A stretch of DNA of 45,635 bases from Acetatifactor sp. (GTDB lineage: Bacteria; Bacillota; Clostridia; Lachnospirales; Lachnospiraceae): assembly GCA_022511425.1 (NCBI GenBank), contig JAFLRO010000014.1, positions 1-45,635 on the forward strand, given 5' to 3'. The translations under genes and the position numbers were made by a program. Below the pieces are notes generated by a model. The model saw only the letters and a program-made list of their open reading frames with translations. It searched no databases and was not told where the DNA came from. Shown one piece after another: positions 42,842 through 45,635 of this stretch (the stretch's first letter is position 1; each line of letters starts with the position of its first letter).

Positions 42842-43213
42842 TCATGATAACAACTTATCTATTTTCTTTATCAGCACATATTCGTCAATCGGCTTAATCA
42901 CATAATCATTTGCACCGCTTTCCATAGCTTTTACCACATGATTCTTATCATTGTTGGATGTAAGAAAAATAACCGGCACCGTCTTAAGATGGTTTTCTTC
43001 TCTGATCAGCTTCAATATATCAAATCCGCTAATCCCCGGCATATCAATATCCAAAATAACCAGATCCGGGGCTTTTTTCCTCAAGAACTCAAGTGCCCTT
43101 TTTCCATCTATGAATGAGTATAAATTGTACTTTTTAGCCAAAACTTTATCGAGCATCTTCAATATGAGGGCGCTGTCATCTACTGCTACAATATTCCTGC
43201 CAAAACTTCCCAT
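42842..43213 (-). CDS. CheY-like single-domain response regulator
   Basis: A lone receiver domain (123 aa). Acidic pocket VDDSA, phosphoacceptor Asp55 in LVILDIDMPGISGF, Thr in VIFLTSNND, and Lys in ANDYVIKPIDE are all present. No output domain is attached. Its ATG overlaps the TAA of the upstream histidine kinase (TAATG), so translation is coupled. It probably takes phosphate from that kinase or its HPt domain. Target unknown. Confidence 0.92.
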   Translation of the reverse strand: MGSFGRNIVAVDDSALILKMLDKVLAKKYNLYSFIDGKRALEFLRKKAPDLVILDIDMPGISGFDILKLIREENHLKTVPVIFLTSNNDKNHVVKAMESGANDYVIKPIDEYVLIKKIDKLLS

Positions 43214-45465
43214 TAATTATTTCCTCCATTTCCTTTTAACAAGTCTATCGCCTTATATTCATCATATTCATCTTCCAAAGCAATCAATGCATCTTTGATT
43301 CGTGCATGCATTTCCTGCTGCAACGGCTGAGCAATCCATTCATGCAGCTGTTCTACGGCCTGTGCTTTCTCAAAATCATCCAAAAGCGCCACAACCTTAT
43401 CCAGGTCATCCTGTGACAAAATCATCAGCTCTCCGTCAACATTACTTATCATACCATATTGATCATCCCTCTGTCTATATCCGCTGTAAAATTCCAGAAA
43501 TCCCTCGTGCGTCTCTTCCCAGACGGCGACTAGCTCATCCCAATGAGCCGTCACAAACTCTGCTTCATCAGCTTTGCTCTTCATTTCATGCTCATAAGCC
43601 ATATCCGCCAGTTTGTCCGCACCCAATGTCCTTGCATTGCCTTTTAAACCGTGTACCAACACAGCATATTCCTTCATATTCCGCTGTGCTATAAATTCCT
43701 GCATGACATCCTTTTTCTCATGTTCTTTTATAAACATTTCAATCAGATCCAGATAGATATCCATATCACCTTTCGCAATGGATAACCCATTTTTGACAGA
43801 AATGCCATACTGCATAAATCTTTCATAATCAATCTCAGCGCTTGTCTCTTCCTCTCCCGTATCCTTCCCACCGGCTTCCTTGGTCTTGACCAAGTCCTTC
43901 GGGAGGAAATCAACAATGGTGCGCTCCAACAAGTCCCCATCAATCGGTTTCGTCAGGAAATCCGCAAATCCTTCGCTCAGATATCCTTCTCTTGCTCCGG
44001 AAAGCGCATTAGCCGTCAGAATAATGACAGGTGTATCGGCATTGGGAAAATCAGTGAGCTTCTTTATCTCATGCAGCGTCTCGATGCCGTCCATCTCCGG
44101 CATCATATGATCCATGAAAATAATGTGAAAATGCTCTTTCTTAACAAGTTCCAGGCACTTCCTGCCGGAATCCGCCGTTACGATATTCATCTTGGTACGT
44201 TTCAAGAGCGACTTAAACACCGTCAGATTCATGGCATTGTCATCCACAACAAGAATATTTGCATCCGGCGCTTCAAAGCTCTGATACCCTAATGTCCGAT
44301 TTTGTTCCTGTCTGCTCTTGATAGATTCGAAATCACCCGTTGGCTCGTCACATACGATTCTCTGCGGTATCGTGACTGTGAAGATAGATCCTTTCCCATA
44401 TTCACTCTCCACCTTCAAATCGCCGTCCATCAATTTGAGCAGGGACATGGTGATATTCATTCCAAGACCGGTTCCTTCAATATTCCTGTTCTTTTCCTCA
44501 TCCAGTCTCTGGAAGCTCTCAAACAGCTTACCCATATCCTCTTTCTTGATTCCCATACCCGTATCTTTGACGGATATGATAAGAGATATCTTTTCTTCTC
44601 CCTGCCTTTCGTAGGCAACATGCATTTCAATGCCGCCCTGAGGTGTGTATTTGACAGCGTTGGTCAGCAAATTTGTCACAATCTGCTTGATTCTCACGTC
44701 ATCTCCATAGAGCATCTTAGGCAGCGTTTCATCCAGCGAGAATTGAATTGACAGATCCTTCTCCTGCGCTCGCAGAAATATGACATTCCACAGATCCATG
44801 ATCAAAACGGCCGGATCATACTCCACTCTGATGATTTCCATCTTACCGGACTCGATCTTTGACATATCCAGGATGTCGTTGATCAGAAACAGCAAGGTCT
44901 TTCCGGATCCTCGAATATTTTCCGCATAGGTAAGGATCTGCTTGTCCGTACATTCTCTTAAGATCATTTCATTCATGCCCAGCACTGCATTAATCGGGGT
45001 CCTGATCTCATGGGACATATTGGAAAGAAAGAGGCTCTTCGCTTCATTTGCCATGATCGCTTCATTCCTTGCATTCTCATATTCCACATTCAGACGAACC
45101 AGATCAAGCGTATGTTTGACACGGATCATGAGTATCTCCGGCACAAACGGCTTCTTGATAAAATCCATAGCTCCGGCTTCCAGTCCTCTGACCTCCATGT
45201 TGCTGTCATCATTCGCTGTCAGGAAAATAACAGGGATATCCGTTGTGTCCTGATTTCCCTTAATAACGGCCATCGTCTCTAAACCATCCATACCCGGCAT
45301 TTGGATATCGAGAAGAATAAGATCCGGCCTGTTCTCCTGCAGGAACTGGATAGCCTGCTCCCCCGATTTCAAACAGCTCACACGCATTTTCTCCTCGCTC
45401 AAAATGTGGCTGGCCATGCGAAGATTCGCTGCATCATCGTCTACCACTAAAACCCATTCATTCAT
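43213..45465 (-). CDS. Hybrid histidine kinase: REC-HisKA-HATPase-REC-HPt
   Basis: A 750-residue cytoplasmic phosphorelay protein without membrane segments. Order: receiver with Asp53 in LILLDIQMPGMDG; HisKA with His152 in SNMSHEIRTPINAVLGMNEM; HATPase with NLLTNAVKYTPQGG, VKDTGMGIKKEDM and GTGLGMNI; second receiver with Asp452 in IIFMDHMMPEMDG; HPt with His605 in VLVHGLKGNARTLGA; then a 100-residue acidic helical tail. An N-terminal receiver in place of a sensor suggests it is itself switched by another kinase. I start at 45465, where GGAGG lies 6 bases upstream. The CheY-like gene follows. Input signal unknown. Confidence 0.95.
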   Translation of the reverse strand: MNEWVLVVDDDAANLRMASHILSEEKMRVSCLKSGEQAIQFLQENRPDLILLDIQMPGMDGLETMAVIKGNQDTTDIPVIFLTANDDSNMEVRGLEAGAMDFIKKPFVPEILMIRVKHTLDLVRLNVEYENARNEAIMANEAKSLFLSNMSHEIRTPINAVLGMNEMILRECTDKQILTYAENIRGSGKTLLFLINDILDMSKIESGKMEIIRVEYDPAVLIMDLWNVIFLRAQEKDLSIQFSLDETLPKMLYGDDVRIKQIVTNLLTNAVKYTPQGGIEMHVAYERQGEEKISLIISVKDTGMGIKKEDMGKLFESFQRLDEEKNRNIEGTGLGMNITMSLLKLMDGDLKVESEYGKGSIFTVTIPQRIVCDEPTGDFESIKSRQEQNRTLGYQSFEAPDANILVVDDNAMNLTVFKSLLKRTKMNIVTADSGRKCLELVKKEHFHIIFMDHMMPEMDGIETLHEIKKLTDFPNADTPVIILTANALSGAREGYLSEGFADFLTKPIDGDLLERTIVDFLPKDLVKTKEAGGKDTGEEETSAEIDYERFMQYGISVKNGLSIAKGDMDIYLDLIEMFIKEHEKKDVMQEFIAQRNMKEYAVLVHGLKGNARTLGADKLADMAYEHEMKSKADEAEFVTAHWDELVAVWEETHEGFLEFYSGYRQRDDQYGMISNVDGELMILSQDDLDKVVALLDDFEKAQAVEQLHEWIAQPLQQEMHARIKDALIALEDEYDEYKAIDLLKGNGGNN

Positions 45466-45526
45466 GATGATCCTCCGTTCTTTCCCCATACGCTGATTTG
45501 GACCCAAGTGTAATCCGGACACCTCG

Positions 45527-45635
45527 CTATTTCATCATAAAAAGCAAACCAAAAGTACCTGGTCCGCAGTGAGTCGAAATAGCGGATGACGCTTTCTGAC
45601 AAATAATATTCTGGAATGCCACTTTACTTTGCACC
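45527..45635 (-). CDS. DegV family protein, C-terminal fragment (edge of window)
   Basis: The last 35 codons end SSAISTHCGPGTFGLLFMMK and a TAG. The HxGPG-x2-G pattern near the end is the DegV C-terminal signature; DegV proteins bind fatty acids, and relatives such as FakB present them to a fatty-acid kinase. The gene continues beyond the right edge. It ends about 60 bases before the kinase start, so the two could share a transcript. The assignment rests on this short tail. Confidence 0.72.
   Translation of the reverse strand, partial: VQSKVAFQNIICQKASSAISTHCGPGTFGLLFMMK

Overview
The window reads as chromosomal DNA of a spore-forming Gram-positive of the class Clostridia, most likely the family Lachnospiraceae. 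The evidence is a greA-lysS pair, a metK under an S-box (SAM-I) riboswitch, a SleB-type hydrolase and spoIIID, an AGX-like UDPGP enzyme beside galE, and several proteins of Lachnospiraceae type with no named function. Base composition is moderate. No tRNA, rRNA, CRISPR array, insertion sequence or prophage was seen. Nearly every gene lies on the minus strand; only the 88-aa gene at 32965 and the hemolysin-III gene at 33546 are on the plus strand.

Layout. 1-2413 is accessory-looking: a UPF0175/DUF3368 toxin-antitoxin-like pair, then an ECF sigma factor fused to a long C-terminal region with what looks like a duplicated winged-helix unit, a palindrome in its leader, and a possible 29-aa ORF running into its terminator. 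2613-12928 is housekeeping: lysS, greA, an unknown protein, dusB, coaX, a GyrI-like protein, two small conserved proteins, birA, argF and a membrane-anchored SGNH hydrolase. 13084-16143 holds an SPFH/NfeD pair and an SH3b-SleB hydrolase. 16147-26673 holds proC, a TrmH-type methyltransferase, pfkA, dnaE, an acyltransferase, riboswitch-controlled metK and murA. 26781-32634 holds a LysM-G5-M23 endopeptidase, a GT39-like glycosyltransferase, a flavin reductase, a tail-anchored coiled-coil protein and a RelQ-type alarmone synthetase. 32965-34196 is the plus-strand island. 34358-42275 holds galE, the UDPGP enzyme, a BspA-type leucine-rich protein, a MoxR-like AAA ATPase, its VWA partner and a MATE transporter. 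42316-45635 holds spoIIID, a CheY-like regulator, a hybrid histidine kinase with HPt, and the last 35 codons of a DegV-family gene.

Cell-envelope themes recur (murA, M23, SleB, UDP-sugar enzymes, GT39, acyltransferase, SPFH/NfeD), mixed with core replication, translation and biosynthesis genes.

The most unusual signals are in noncoding DNA. (1) About a dozen genes have a stem-loop just upstream of the Shine-Dalgarno, often joined to it by AGAA-N-GAGG. (2) A roughly 45-bp structured repeat occurs three times, two copies in 5' leaders (greA and hemolysin III) and one forming the stop codon of the GT39 gene. (3) Three unrelated minisatellites, all purine-rich on the transcribed strand, sit in gene spacers, two of them flanking the AAA ATPase gene. 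(4) The greA leader contains a terminator-like hairpin. All of these were read by eye; no search or folding program was run.
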